Assembly: GCA_964439435.1 (NCBI GenBank)
Contig: CAYTOF010000006.1
Span: forward strand, 1 to 48,095
Source: CAYTOF01 sp964439435
Lineage (GTDB): Bacteria; Bacillota; Clostridia; Oscillospirales; QAMX01
Direction of reading: 5' to 3'
DNA length: 48,095 nucleotides
Shown: positions 40,018 to 48,095 of the stretch, piece by piece
How the letters are laid out: every line of letters begins with the position of its first letter
How positions within the stretch are numbered: the stretch's first letter is position 1
Made by a program: the position numbers and the translations under genes
The notes under the pieces: generated by a model
What the model was told of the DNA's origin: nothing
Database searches by the model: none
The model's input: only the letters and a program-made list of their open reading frames with translations

Positions 40018-42237
40018 ATGGCAAAGAAAAAAGCCAAGAAAGAAAAAGAGAACGATATTATAAAAGAACCCGAGCTGATGCCTATAACACGCACGCTCGA
40101 GGTCAACTATATGCCCTATGCGATGAGTGTCATCGTTTCACGAGCTCTTCCCGAGATAGACGGTTTCAAGCCCTCCCACAGAAAACTTTTGTATATGATG
40201 TATAAGATGGGCCTGCTTGGCGGCGCTCGAACCAAATCCGCCAATGTCGTTGGCTCCACAATGAAGCTCAACCCCCATGGTGAAGCGGCAATCTACGAAA
40301 CTATGATTCGACTGTCTCGCGGATACGAAGCCCTGCTTCACCCCTTTGTGGATTCTAAAGGCAATTTCGGCAAGGTATATTCCAGAGACATGGCCTATGC
40401 AGCTTCCCGATACACAGAAGTTCGACTTGAACCCATATGTCATGAGGTTTTTTCAGGTATAGACACGGACACAGTGGATTTTGTCGATAATTATGATGGC
40501 ACAATGCGCGAGCCCACCTTACTCCCCACAACCTTTCCCAATATTCTCGTCAGCCCTAATTTAGGCATTGCCGTGAGTATGGCAAGCAATATCCCGAGCT
40601 TTAATCTAAAAGAAGTGTGTGAGACGACAAGCGAGTTTATCAAAAATCCCGATCATAACATTTTGTCCACACTTAAAGGCCCTGATTTTGCCATGGGAGC
40701 TGAGCTCTTATATGATGGTGATGGTTTGACCGAAATAGTTGAAAAAGGTCGCGGAAATGTGAGATTGCGCGCTGTTTGGAAATATGATGCCAAGAACAAC
40801 TGTATTGAGATCACCGAAATACCCCATACCACAACAGCTGAGGCGATCATAGACAAAACTGTCAACCTCATAAAGAGCGGAAAAATAAAAGAGATTGCCG
40901 ACATTCGCGATGAAACCGACAAACAGGGTCTGAAAATCACCATTGACCTGAAACGCAGTGTCGAACCCGACAAGCTCATGGCGAGACTTTACAGGCAGAC
41001 AACCTTGATTGACACCTTCTCATGCAACTTCAATGTCTTGATAGAGGGGACACCGCATGTGATGGGAATCCGTCAAATACTGGATGAATGGGTTTCATGG
41101 CGCATTTTGTGCATTGAAAGACAGATCTACTTCAAGCTGACCAAAATGAAGGAAAGATTACACCTTCTTTTAGGTCTTGAAAAAATTCTCCTTGACATTG
41201 ACAAGGCAATCGCAATCATAAGAAATACCGATGAAGATGCTGAAGTTATACCTAATTTGATGGTCGGATTTGGGATTGACGCATTGCAGGCGGAATTTAT
41301 CGCGGAAATAAAACTTCGCAATATAAATAAGGCCTATATTTTAAACAGAGTAAACGAAACTGAAAAACTAAAAAAAGAAATAGAAGATGCGCAAAGTATT
41401 TTAAAAAGCAAAACAAAAGTCAAAAACATAATCCAAAAAGAGCTCGCTGAGGTTTCTAAAAAATATGGAGTACCCAGGAAGACTAAGATCGTATACGAAG
41501 TGGAATCTGATATGGAAGATATAGATGAACCGGAGGACTACCCTGTTCATTACTTCCTAACTAGGGACGGATACTTCAAAAAAGTGACACCTCTTTCCCT
41601 GCGAATGAGCGGCGACCACAAACTCAAGGAAAACGACGAAATTGTGCTTCAGAAAGACGGCTCCAACACTGACATACTCCTGTTCTTCACATCACATCAT
41701 CAAGTCTACAGAGTTCAATCAGACGAACTGCCCGAAATCAGAATAAGTTTACTTGGCTTATACATACCGCAGCATTTGGAAATGGATGAAGGTGAGCAAG
41801 TTGTCTCAATGGCAATCGCTCCAAAAGGAGAGCATCTTGGCAGCATGATTTTTGTCTTCGAAGACGGTCGCATCGCAAGGGTTCCCTTTGACAGTTACTA
41901 CACCATTTCAAATCGAAGAAAGTTAGTCGGTGCTTATTCCGACAGAGCGCCTTTGGTCGCCATGTTCCACATTCTGGAGGAGCAGGAAATATTCTTGACA
42001 TCAAGCAGTGGGCGCGGATTACTCGTGCACAGCTCAGAGATACAGCCCAAGGCGACACGCAGCACTTTGGGTGTAAGGGCGATGTCTTTAAAGCCAAATC
42101 AAAAGATAGTAGATGCATCCATCCCAAAGGACCTTCCCAGGAAAAGCCGCACCCGCTTTAAAGCTAAAAACCTGCCTGCTGCAGGTGCCCTCATACGCTC
42201 TGAAGACTTAGGTCAAATCCAATCGGAATTGTCTTAA
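40018..42237 (+). CDS. ParC/GyrA-like type IIA topoisomerase A subunit
   Basis: A 739-residue breakage-reunion subunit. The active site Tyr132 is in AASRYTEVRL, with the usual preceding Arg. The N-terminal winged helix has SRALPEIDGFKPSHRKLLYM. The quinolone pocket is PHGEAAIYET: E89, A90 and E94 stand where E. coli GyrA has D82, S83 and D87. The region before it is one residue shorter (VVGSTMKLNPHG). A coiled-coil tower and C-gate follow (ERLHLLLGLEKILLDIDKAI). The C-terminal beta-pinwheel is degenerate, without a GyrA box, which points to ParC-like decatenation rather than supercoiling. The N-terminus is Lys-rich. Confidence 0.88.
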   Translation: MAKKKAKKEKENDIIKEPELMPITRTLEVNYMPYAMSVIVSRALPEIDGFKPSHRKLLYMMYKMGLLGGARTKSANVVGSTMKLNPHGEAAIYETMIRLSRGYEALLHPFVDSKGNFGKVYSRDMAYAASRYTEVRLEPICHEVFSGIDTDTVDFVDNYDGTMREPTLLPTTFPNILVSPNLGIAVSMASNIPSFNLKEVCETTSEFIKNPDHNILSTLKGPDFAMGAELLYDGDGLTEIVEKGRGNVRLRAVWKYDAKNNCIEITEIPHTTTAEAIIDKTVNLIKSGKIKEIADIRDETDKQGLKITIDLKRSVEPDKLMARLYRQTTLIDTFSCNFNVLIEGTPHVMGIRQILDEWVSWRILCIERQIYFKLTKMKERLHLLLGLEKILLDIDKAIAIIRNTDEDAEVIPNLMVGFGIDALQAEFIAEIKLRNINKAYILNRVNETEKLKKEIEDAQSILKSKTKVKNIIQKELAEVSKKYGVPRKTKIVYEVESDMEDIDEPEDYPVHYFLTRDGYFKKVTPLSLRMSGDHKLKENDEIVLQKDGSNTDILLFFTSHHQVYRVQSDELPEIRISLLGLYIPQHLEMDEGEQVVSMAIAPKGEHLGSMIFVFEDGRIARVPFDSYYTISNRRKLVGAYSDRAPLVAMFHILEEQEIFLTSSSGRGLLVHSSEIQPKATRSTLGVRAMSLKPNQKIVDASIPKDLPRKSRTRFKAKNLPAAGALIRSEDLGQIQSELS

Positions 42238-42258
42238 GTAAATTTTTCGCACACTCAA

Positions 42259-42292
42259 AAAAACACAGTCCACATATGCGGACTGTGTTTTT
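42259..42292. terminator. Bidirectional terminator after the topoisomerase genes
   Basis: AAAAACACAGTCC and GGACTGTGTTTTT form a 13-bp stem with an 8-nt loop, carrying T-runs in both directions. It separates the convergent LysR gene. Confidence 0.9.
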
Positions 42293-42309
42293 GGTATAAA
42301 TATATTCGG

Positions 42310-43221
42310 TTATAAATCATATTGGGCAATCACCTTTTTTAATTCGTCCAGATAAATCGTGCCGATTCTACTGAGCCCCATGTTTTTATGAGAAATCCAC
42401 CCGACGTTGATGTGTTCATCGACTTGAAGAGGAACAGCTATTATATTCGTTCCGTTTAGCTCAGCATCGATTATGCCGGTTGAAATTGTGTAACCGTTCA
42501 AGCCTATCAGCAGGTTAAACAGTGTTGCTCTGTCGCTGACATATATGTTTTTCTTGCGCGACTCTGTGCTCAGTATTTCCTCATAATAATAAAATGAGTT
42601 GTGTTCACCTTGCTCAAAGGAAAGGCAAGGATATGGATCCAAATCAGCAAGTGTGACTCTTTTTTTATTTGCCAGCGGATTTTGATTGCTTATGAAGATG
42701 TGTGGTTTTGCTTTAAACAGTGGATGAAACTCCAATTTGTTGTCATCTATGAGTTTTTGTATAACCTTTTGGTTGAAGTTGCTCAGATATAATATGCCAA
42801 TTTCGCTCCTTGAGCATTTAACATCGTTTATTATTTCATAAGTCCGTGTTTCGCGCAAAGTAAACTCATACTCATCGTAGCCATATTGCATGATCAAGCT
42901 GACAAAGGCTTTAACCGCGAAAGAATAATGCTGTGACGATATGGAAAAGTGTTGACGCATTTTTTTTGTGTTTAAATATCGAGCTTCCAACAATCCGGCT
43001 TGCTCCACGACTTGTCTTGCATAGCTTAAAAATTCTGTGCCTTCACGGGACAGCGAAATGCCTTTATTGCTGCGACGAAAAATAATAATGCCAAGCTCCT
43101 CTTCCAAGTCCTTGATAGCACTTGAGAGGCTGGGTTGCGAAACAAAAAGCCGCTTAGCCGCTTCGTTCATTGTCCCGCTTTCTACAATTTCAACAACATA
43201 CTTTAGTTGCTGCAGTGTCAT
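42310..43221 (-). CDS. LysR-family transcriptional regulator
   Basis: A 303-residue LysR regulator. The N-terminal winged HTH is typical (TLQQLKYVVEIVESGTMNEA, LFVSQPSLSSAIKDLEEELG, IIFRRSNKGISLSREG). The effector domain spans about 90-300 (IGILYLSNFNQKV, DLDPYPCLSFEQGEHNSF, GYTISTGIIDAELNGTNIIA). The effector is unknown. It lies 63 bp downstream of metF on the same strand, so it may answer to sulfur, methionine or one-carbon status, by context only. Confidence 0.9.
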   Translation of the reverse strand: MTLQQLKYVVEIVESGTMNEAAKRLFVSQPSLSSAIKDLEEELGIIIFRRSNKGISLSREGTEFLSYARQVVEQAGLLEARYLNTKKMRQHFSISSQHYSFAVKAFVSLIMQYGYDEYEFTLRETRTYEIINDVKCSRSEIGILYLSNFNQKVIQKLIDDNKLEFHPLFKAKPHIFISNQNPLANKKRVTLADLDPYPCLSFEQGEHNSFYYYEEILSTESRKKNIYVSDRATLFNLLIGLNGYTISTGIIDAELNGTNIIAVPLQVDEHINVGWISHKNMGLSRIGTIYLDELKKVIAQYDL

Positions 43222-43284
43222 ATCAATCCCTCATTTTCTCTTTTTTGAGTATAACACAAATGCTTTAAGATATGCAAATAAATG

Positions 43285-44148
43285 CTAAGCGCAGAGCACT
43301 CTTTCAAATGTTGCACACAGATGCTCTGTCATTTCCGCATTGTTCAATGTGTATATGTGAATCCCATCTATACCGCTTGCCAGCAAATCTGTTATCTGGT
43401 CCGCGGCATATGTGATGCCGGCATCGCGCAAGGCAATAGGGCTGTCTCCGTATTTGCCTAGTATTTTTCTAAATTTTGGCGGGACACTCGCATTGGAAAG
43501 CTTTATAATTCTCTCTGTTTGTGCCTTTTCTATAACCGGCATGATTCCGGCACAGATGGGCACTTCTATTCCGGAAGCTCTGATTCTTTCAAGGAATCTG
43601 TAAAACAGTTCGTTGTCGAAAAACAATTGTGAAATAAGATAAGATGCACCTGAGTCAACTTTATGTTTCAAATAATCTATATCCTTCTTTGTCGACTCGG
43701 ATTCCGGGTGTCCTTCCGGGTAACACGCTGCCGCTACGTCAAAGCCCATCTCTTGACTGTGTATGTAGTCAATCAACTCATATGCAAAATTGAAGTCCCC
43801 CTTTGGTTTTGATGGATTTCTATCACCTCGCAGTGCCATAATATTTACAAGTCCCTCATTTTTGAGCTGTTCGAGGGAAAATTGTATTTCTTTTTTTGTT
43901 TTGCCAATACACGTCAAATGTACCAGAGATTCCACTTTCTCTCTTTTCACTTTTTTTGCCAGACCAAGTGTATTGCTGGTGGTGGCTGTTCCGCCTGCCC
44001 CATCAGTTACGCTGATAAAATCGGGCGCAAGGTTTTTAAAACGCTTCAATGCTCTTTCAAGGGCATAATTTGCACTTTGTTCTTTGGGAGGAAACATCTC
44101 AAAGGAAAGGACAGGCTTGCCTCCGGTAAAAACTGAAGAAAGTTTCAT
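43285..44148 (-). CDS. metF: Methylenetetrahydrofolate reductase
   Basis: A 287-residue MetF TIM barrel reducing 5,10-methylene-THF to 5-methyl-THF with FAD. Signature parts: LSFEMFPPK (catalytic Glu), DFISVTDGAGG (T-Y-G-A-G-G variant with DGAGG), LTCIGKTK, NIMALRGDRN (A-L-R-G-D), FDVAAACYPEGHPES, and LISQLFFDN (Q-x-F-F-D). ATG 44148 has AAGGTGG upstream; the GTGs 5' of it lie in this site. In Clostridia it serves methionine synthesis or the Wood-Ljungdahl methyl branch. It is upstream of the LysR gene with its own promoter. Confidence 0.94.
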   Translation of the reverse strand: MKLSSVFTGGKPVLSFEMFPPKEQSANYALERALKRFKNLAPDFISVTDGAGGTATTSNTLGLAKKVKREKVESLVHLTCIGKTKKEIQFSLEQLKNEGLVNIMALRGDRNPSKPKGDFNFAYELIDYIHSQEMGFDVAAACYPEGHPESESTKKDIDYLKHKVDSGASYLISQLFFDNELFYRFLERIRASGIEVPICAGIMPVIEKAQTERIIKLSNASVPPKFRKILGKYGDSPIALRDAGITYAADQITDLLASGIDGIHIYTLNNAEMTEHLCATFERVLCA

Positions 44149-44194
44149 GAACACCACCTTATACTTGTTTTATTCGCCACTTGGCGTTATTTTT

Positions 44195-44223
44195 ATTATA
44201 TAACAAAGTGATTTGATTGTGTA
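44195..44223 (-). promoter_or_regulatory. Promoter of metF
   Basis: On the minus strand TACACA, a 17-bp spacer and TATAAT. A small CGCC/GGCG stem follows in the leader. Confidence 0.5.
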
Positions 44224-44347
44224 TTACCGATTTTCTATGCCTCTTTATAGGCAATACCTATAACAACAGCTATTTTATAAGGTCTTTCAATTAACTTTAC
44301 CGCGTCACTGGTTTTTCCTCGATTCTCATTCTGTCATGCCATCACAC

Positions 44348-44376
44348 TGTACAGAACAGGCTAAATATTGTATAAT
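44348..44376 (+). promoter_or_regulatory. Promoter of the DUF368 gene
   Basis: TGTACA (44348-44353), 17 bp, TATAAT (44371-44376), 30 bp before the start codon. Confidence 0.5.
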
Positions 44377-44405
44377 TAGTTCAATTTTAAAAGGATGGTA
44401 TATGC

Positions 44406-45227
44406 ATGGAAGCAACCACAAAGTCATATTTCAAAAATTTTATAAACGGCCTTATAATCGGAGCGGCTATGTTGGTGCCCGGTATAAGCGGGGGCACTGT
44501 TGCCATTATACTCGGGATTTATGATCGTCTAGTCGCATCAGTAGCCTCTTTTTTCAGCTCTATCAAAAGAAATTTCTTATACCTCGGCAGTGTCGCGTTG
44601 GGCGGCGCCATTGGTTTTTTGTTGTTTTCAAAACCTCTGTCGTGGTTGATAGATCACTACGAAGTTCCAATGCTTTGCCTGTTTATGGGTGCAACATGCG
44701 GCAGTTTACCATTACTTTTTCGTAAGACAAAGAGCTCCAAAAAGCCCTGGATGGCACTTTATTCATTGCCCGGTTTTGCCCTTGTCCTGCTTTTATCGTT
44801 TTTGCCGCAGGATATGTTTGTGTTTACAAATCACAGTTTTGCGGGTTTTTTTCTCCTCTTCTTCACCGGCATTCCATTGGCTGCGGGTTTTGTGCTCCCG
44901 GGTATCAGCTTATCATATTTAATGCTTGTTTTTGGCATTCATCGCCCATTGCTCTCGGCTCTTTCCGGTTTTGAAATCATGTTTCTTTTGCCCCTAGGGC
45001 TCGGGTTGGCTGTTGGCACTATGCTTGTAACTCGTTTTATAGACAAAGCGATGACTCACCATCCCGGGCCGACTTATTTTATCATTATCGGTTTTGTGCT
45101 CGGCTCAATAATCGAAATCGTGCGAAATCTGCCCACGCCGGATAGCTTCTTTATCTATCCGGCCGCCGTTGTTCTATTCATCATCGGAGCCATTGCTGTC
45201 TGGCTTTACTCACGCAAATCACAATAA
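44406..45227 (+). CDS. DUF368 / PopT-type polyprenyl-phosphate transporter
   Basis: A 273-residue membrane protein of the DUF368 family; PopT members are reported to flip undecaprenyl phosphate back to the inner leaflet. It has about eight hydrophobic segments. Family motifs appear in two related halves: GAAMLVPGISGGTVAIILGIYD (P-G-I-S-G-G-T) near the start and GFVLPGISLSYLMLVFGIH (P-G-I-S) near residue 165. An AAAGGATGG site precedes the ATG. It is convergent with murA, so two cell-wall steps (lipid carrier recycling and UDP-MurNAc synthesis) stand side by side without sharing a transcript. Confidence 0.9.
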   Translation: MEATTKSYFKNFINGLIIGAAMLVPGISGGTVAIILGIYDRLVASVASFFSSIKRNFLYLGSVALGGAIGFLLFSKPLSWLIDHYEVPMLCLFMGATCGSLPLLFRKTKSSKKPWMALYSLPGFALVLLLSFLPQDMFVFTNHSFAGFFLLFFTGIPLAAGFVLPGISLSYLMLVFGIHRPLLSALSGFEIMFLLPLGLGLAVGTMLVTRFIDKAMTHHPGPTYFIIIGFVLGSIIEIVRNLPTPDSFFIYPAAVVLFIIGAIAVWLYSRKSQ

Positions 45228-45279
45228 CCTTGTTTCTTTAATTTATACTCACGTTTTCTCTATTTATATCAAATACAAA

Positions 45280-45321
45280 AAATCCGTGATGCTCGGCATA
45301 TATGTCGGGCATCACGGATTT
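45280..45321. terminator. Bidirectional terminator between DUF368 gene and murA
   Basis: AAATCCGTGATGC and GCATCACGGATTT form a 13-bp stem around a 16-nt loop, with A/T-rich flanks on both sides. Confidence 0.85.
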
Positions 45322-45344
45322 GATATTTAGCTATCTGATTTGTT

Positions 45345-46634
45345 TTAAAGGGCTTTTTTAACAGGGCAAGGATCGTCCACTTCAATAACTTCTATATCCG
45401 CATTCAGCTTTTTAAGCTTTTCAACGATGTTTTCATAGCCTCTTTCGATATGTTCAACGCCTTCAACAATCGTCTTACCTTTGGCTGCCAGCCCTGCGAT
45501 GATCAGGGCAACACCCGCTCGCAAATCGCAGGCACTTACAGGCGCTCCGGTGAGCTCTCCCGCCGATTCTATTATTGCCACTTTGCCATCCACTTGTATT
45601 CTGGCTCCCATGCGCCGAAGCTCATCGACATATCTAAATCTGTTGTCAAAAACACCGTCGGTAACCACACTGGTCCCATTGGCAAGACATAGGACACTCA
45701 CGGATTGCGGCTGCATATCCGTGGGGAATCCGGGATATGGCAAAGCATTCACATTTGTTCTTATGATCTCATTTCTGCGTATAATCCTCATAGACTCGTC
45801 GTTTTCTTCTATCTCGACGCCCATCTCAACGAACTTGGTCGTGATACACTCCAGATGTTTGGGTATGATGTTGTTTATAGTGATGCTTCCACCGGCAGAT
45901 GCAACCGCAGCTATAAAGGTGCCCGCTTCTATCTGGTCCGGTATGATGGAATAGAAACCACCACGCAGTTTTCGTACTCCGCGCACCCTGATGATATCAG
46001 TTCCCGCTCCCCTCACATCTGCGCCCATGGCATTTAAAAAGTTGGCAACATCGACAATGTGCGGCTCTTTTGCGGCATTTTCTATGATTGTTATGCCGGG
46101 CGCACGCGATGCAGCCAACATTATATTTATAGTGGCACCAACAGATTTGCAATCGAAGTAGATATGGCCACCCCAAACACCGTTGGTAGTATCGGCGTGG
46201 ATGACACCGTTCTTAACGGAGACCTCTGCGCCCATGGCTTCAAAACCTTTGATGTGCTGATCAATGGGCCTGTCTCCAAAATCACATCCTCCGGGCATGC
46301 CCACTCTGGCCCAACCAAATCGACCAAGCATAGAACCGACAAGGTAGTAAGATGCTCGCATCTTACGCATCATGGCGTATGGGGGTTCGGTCTGTCGAAT
46401 TACGGTGGTGTCTATTTCAATTGTGGTATCGTTGATAAGCTTGATCTTTGCACCCATGGTAGATAGAATATTGAGCCAAAGAGTAACATCAGTTATTTTC
46501 GGCACATTCTCAATGCGACAAACACCCTCAATAAGGACTGTCGCGGGTATTATCGCAACAGCCGCATTCTTTGCGCCGGCTATATCAACACTGCCATAAA
46601 GCGGCTTACCACCGTTTATAACATATTTTTTCAA
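45345..46634 (-). CDS. murA: UDP-N-acetylglucosamine 1-carboxyvinyltransferase
   Basis: A 429-residue MurA, the first committed peptidoglycan step (enolpyruvyl transfer from PEP to UDP-GlcNAc). Lys22-Asn23 lie in GAKNAAVAIIPA. The PEP-binding Cys117 is in MPGGCDFGDRPID; its presence predicts fosfomycin sensitivity at this enzyme. The remaining barrel segments are typical (AGTFIAAVASAGGSITI, PGFPTDMQPQSVSVLCLANG, NRFRYVDELRRMGA, DLRAGVALIIAGLAAKG). AGAGAGG precedes the ATG. Clostridia often have two copies; whether a second exists is not visible here. Confidence 0.95.
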   Translation of the reverse strand: MKKYVINGGKPLYGSVDIAGAKNAAVAIIPATVLIEGVCRIENVPKITDVTLWLNILSTMGAKIKLINDTTIEIDTTVIRQTEPPYAMMRKMRASYYLVGSMLGRFGWARVGMPGGCDFGDRPIDQHIKGFEAMGAEVSVKNGVIHADTTNGVWGGHIYFDCKSVGATINIMLAASRAPGITIIENAAKEPHIVDVANFLNAMGADVRGAGTDIIRVRGVRKLRGGFYSIIPDQIEAGTFIAAVASAGGSITINNIIPKHLECITTKFVEMGVEIEENDESMRIIRRNEIIRTNVNALPYPGFPTDMQPQSVSVLCLANGTSVVTDGVFDNRFRYVDELRRMGARIQVDGKVAIIESAGELTGAPVSACDLRAGVALIIAGLAAKGKTIVEGVEHIERGYENIVEKLKKLNADIEVIEVDDPCPVKKAL

Positions 46635-46684
46635 AATAAAAACCTCTCTTTCCGGACACCGGAATATAGGTATTCACTTTCGAA

Positions 46685-46713
46685 ATTATAGCATTTTTTG
46701 CTGTTTCTGTCAA
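46685..46713 (-). promoter_or_regulatory. Consensus promoter of murA
   Basis: On the minus strand TTGACA, a 17-bp spacer and TATAAT. A 5-bp stem (TCCGG/CCGGA, 46651-46663) follows in the leader near the SD. Confidence 0.75.
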
Positions 46714-46740
46714 CCATTTCTATGTATATCTGTTCTTTTA

Positions 46741-46769
46741 TAGACATAGACAGCTTTTTGGAGTATACT
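46741..46769 (+). promoter_or_regulatory. Promoter of the chromate-transporter pair
   Basis: TAGACA (46741-46746), 17 bp, TATACT (46764-46769). The expected transcript start falls after the ATG at 46774, which supports the downstream start at 46813. Confidence 0.6.
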
Positions 46770-46812
46770 ATTCATGTTCTTTTCAATGATGAAGTATATG
46801 AAAGGATTGTTT

Positions 46813-47409
46813 ATGGGAACTGAAGACAAACAAAACAAAATCAAAACAAAGATTAATTCAACGCTGTTTTTGACGTTTTTTAAGATCGGGCTGTTTACAT
46901 TTGGCGGAGGCTATGCGATGCTGCCTCTCATACACGCCGAAGTGGTGGACTCCAAAAAATGGATATCAAATGAACAGATGCTGGATATGCTGGCCATTTC
47001 CGAATCGACTCCCGGTCCCTTTGCCATAAATGCAGCGACCTTTGTCGGCTATCATACGGGAGGTTTTGCGGGTGCCGCCGCCGCAACTCTGGGTGTCATC
47101 ACTCCTCCGTTCATAGTCGCCATGATTGTGTCCACTCTTTTTAATATTTTTCGCGACAACTCTTGGGTAAATGCCGCATTTTTAGGCATTCGCGCAGGTG
47201 TAGTGGTGCTGATTATAAACGCTGTTATAAAGCTTGCCACAAAAATGAAATGGAAAATGACATATATACTCCTTGCCCTGCTTGCCTTTGTTCTCAACAT
47301 AGTTTTTGGCATAAATGTCATTATCATTTTACTCATTTCTGCCATCGTCGGTATTATACACGCCTTTATCAACGTGGATAAGTCTCCAAAGGAGAGTGAC
47401 GAAAAATGA
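46813..47409 (+). CDS. Chromate-transporter family half protein
   Basis: A 198-residue short-chain CHR transporter. ATG 46813 is set by AAAGGA 6 bp upstream and by the promoter position; earlier ATGs would lie at or before the transcript start. Family motifs: FFKIGLFTFGGGYAMLPLI, ISESTPGPFAINAATFVG (P-G-P), GVITPPFIVAM. Five or six membrane segments follow. Such halves pair as heterodimers and move chromate or a related anion by exchange; the real substrate in anaerobes is unclear. Its end overlaps the next gene by ATGA. Confidence 0.9.
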   Translation: MGTEDKQNKIKTKINSTLFLTFFKIGLFTFGGGYAMLPLIHAEVVDSKKWISNEQMLDMLAISESTPGPFAINAATFVGYHTGGFAGAAAATLGVITPPFIVAMIVSTLFNIFRDNSWVNAAFLGIRAGVVVLIINAVIKLATKMKWKMTYILLALLAFVLNIVFGINVIIILLISAIVGIIHAFINVDKSPKESDEK

Positions 47410-48023
47410 GTGTATTGTTCGAGCTTTTTATATCCTTTTTCAAAATCGGTCTATTCACTTTCGGCGGCGGGTATGCCATGATTCCCATGATCAGCGCAGA
47501 TATGATTGCCAAAAACTGGCTGACGGAGGTTGAGCTTGTGGATCTTATCGGTATTTCCGAATCAATGCCCGGTCCCTTTGCGGGCAGCATAGCAACTTTT
47601 GTGGGAAACCGTGTCGGTTCACAGCTCGGCAGCCCCTTTTTGGGTGTTTTAGGTGCTCTGTGCGCGGTACTTGGTGTAGTGCTTCCATCTTTCATCGTTA
47701 TTTTAATGATTTCTAAGTTTTTCTTTTCATTTCGCGAAAACAAGATTGTTGCGGGAGGGCTTTCCGGTATCAGGCCTGCAGTAATCGGGCTCATTTCCGC
47801 TGCTGCTTTCTCCATCATAAATACTGGTATCTTTGGTGGCGCACTGCTGCGTATATTCAGTGAAGCTTTTGCACCCGGTCGGGATGCTATCTTCTCCTTT
47901 GGCATCGCTGTCACGATTTTTGCCCTATCTCGACTCAAGATAAAATCAAAGAGCCTTCATCCCACCGTATTGATCGGCATCGCCGCTCTTATCGGTGTTA
48001 TTGTCTTTGGTGTTATTTTATAA
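47406..48023 (+). CDS. Chromate-transporter family half protein
   Basis: A 205-residue partner half, with matching motifs: SFFKIGLFTFGGGYAMIPMI, ISESMPGPFAGSIATFVGNR, LGVVLPSFIVILM. Opposite membrane topology to the first half is expected for such pairs. It starts in a 4-bp overlap, so both halves should be made in equal amount. The last 72 bases of the window show no gene or terminator. Confidence 0.9.
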   Translation: MSVLFELFISFFKIGLFTFGGGYAMIPMISADMIAKNWLTEVELVDLIGISESMPGPFAGSIATFVGNRVGSQLGSPFLGVLGALCAVLGVVLPSFIVILMISKFFFSFRENKIVAGGLSGIRPAVIGLISAAAFSIINTGIFGGALLRIFSEAFAPGRDAIFSFGIAVTIFALSRLKIKSKSLHPTVLIGIAALIGVIVFGVIL

Positions 48024-48095
48024 TATGCTCCAAGATAAAATTTAGGTAACCTCTAAAAACTCCAGATAAATTTTGATTTATAGTATCAGGTACAA

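Noticed and set aside
46774..46812. Upstream start for the first chromate-transporter half
   Set aside because: The first ATG lies at or before the expected transcript start, and the SD fits only the ATG at 46813.
1..48095. tRNA, rRNA, CRISPR, transposase, integrase or replication origin
   Set aside because: No clover-leaf sequence, rRNA core, regularly spaced repeat, recombinase gene or DnaA-box cluster was recognised anywhere in the window.

Overview
The window looks like a metagenome-assembled contig from a Gram-positive, low-to-mid GC Clostridia-type bacterium (Oscillospirales/Ruminococcaceae-like). Supporting signs are strong AGGAGG-type ribosome binding sites, consensus TTGACA/TATAAT promoters with 17-bp spacers, many TTG and GTG starts, the rimP-nusA-rnpM(ylxR)-infB-rbfA-nrnA-truB-ribF operon, a MurT/GatD-type pair and paired half-size chromate transporters. 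Two runs of exactly ten N (8291-8300 and 19170-19179) are scaffold gaps. The second lies inside a gene, and its nominal length would break the reading frame.

Region A (1-14.2 kb) is a tightly packed, same-strand accessory island. It holds GNAT acetyltransferases, VOC/glyoxalase-fold proteins, a pyroglutamyl-peptidase-like protein, a DUF3795 domain fused to a cyclase-like toroid, a DUF1905/YdeI protein, three regulators with GyrI-like effector domains (one AraC, two MerR) and an 878-residue HTH / papain-like / APH-kinase-like fusion. At least four genes here are visibly broken by in-frame stops, single-base frameshifts or an internal deletion, and a fifth may be truncated. None of the genes to its right is broken. 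The island looks like a decaying collection of detoxification, resistance and regulatory genes.

Region B (14.2-22.7 kb) is carbohydrate and membrane related: a GxDLY-type SGNH hydrolase, an NfeD/SPFH membrane pair, a GH28-like beta-helix protein, a second SGNH hydrolase, a YqeG-type HAD phosphatase, a Gfo/Idh/MocA dehydrogenase, an Hyi-like sugar isomerase and an ATP-grasp protein. An identical 16-bp palindrome occurs between the island and the first SGNH gene and again over the -35 box of the GH28-like gene.

Region C (22.7-25.7 kb) is an MgtA-type P3 ATPase behind a perfect-consensus promoter and a leader of about 200 nt. The leader ends in an intrinsic terminator, and an upstream segment could act as antiterminator: a candidate riboswitch or attenuator that I cannot place in a known class.

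Region D (25.7-35.7 kb, minus strand) is the transcription/translation operon. It starts at one promoter with a terminator-like hairpin in its leader and runs through rimP, nusA, rnpM, infB, rbfA, nrnA, truB and ribF into a MurT-GatD-like pair. The GatD-like protein lacks both the catalytic Cys and the catalytic His, and its MurT-like partner has diverged in the matching C-terminal domain. This is the most interesting protein-level observation.

Region E (35.8-48.1 kb) holds cytidine deaminase, a beta-propeller-like lipoprotein, a ParE/ParC-like topoisomerase pair with unusual quinolone-pocket residues, a LysR regulator with metF, a DUF368/PopT-type undecaprenyl-phosphate transporter, murA and two chromate-transporter halves. 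No rRNA, tRNA, CRISPR array, integrase or insertion sequence was recognised.
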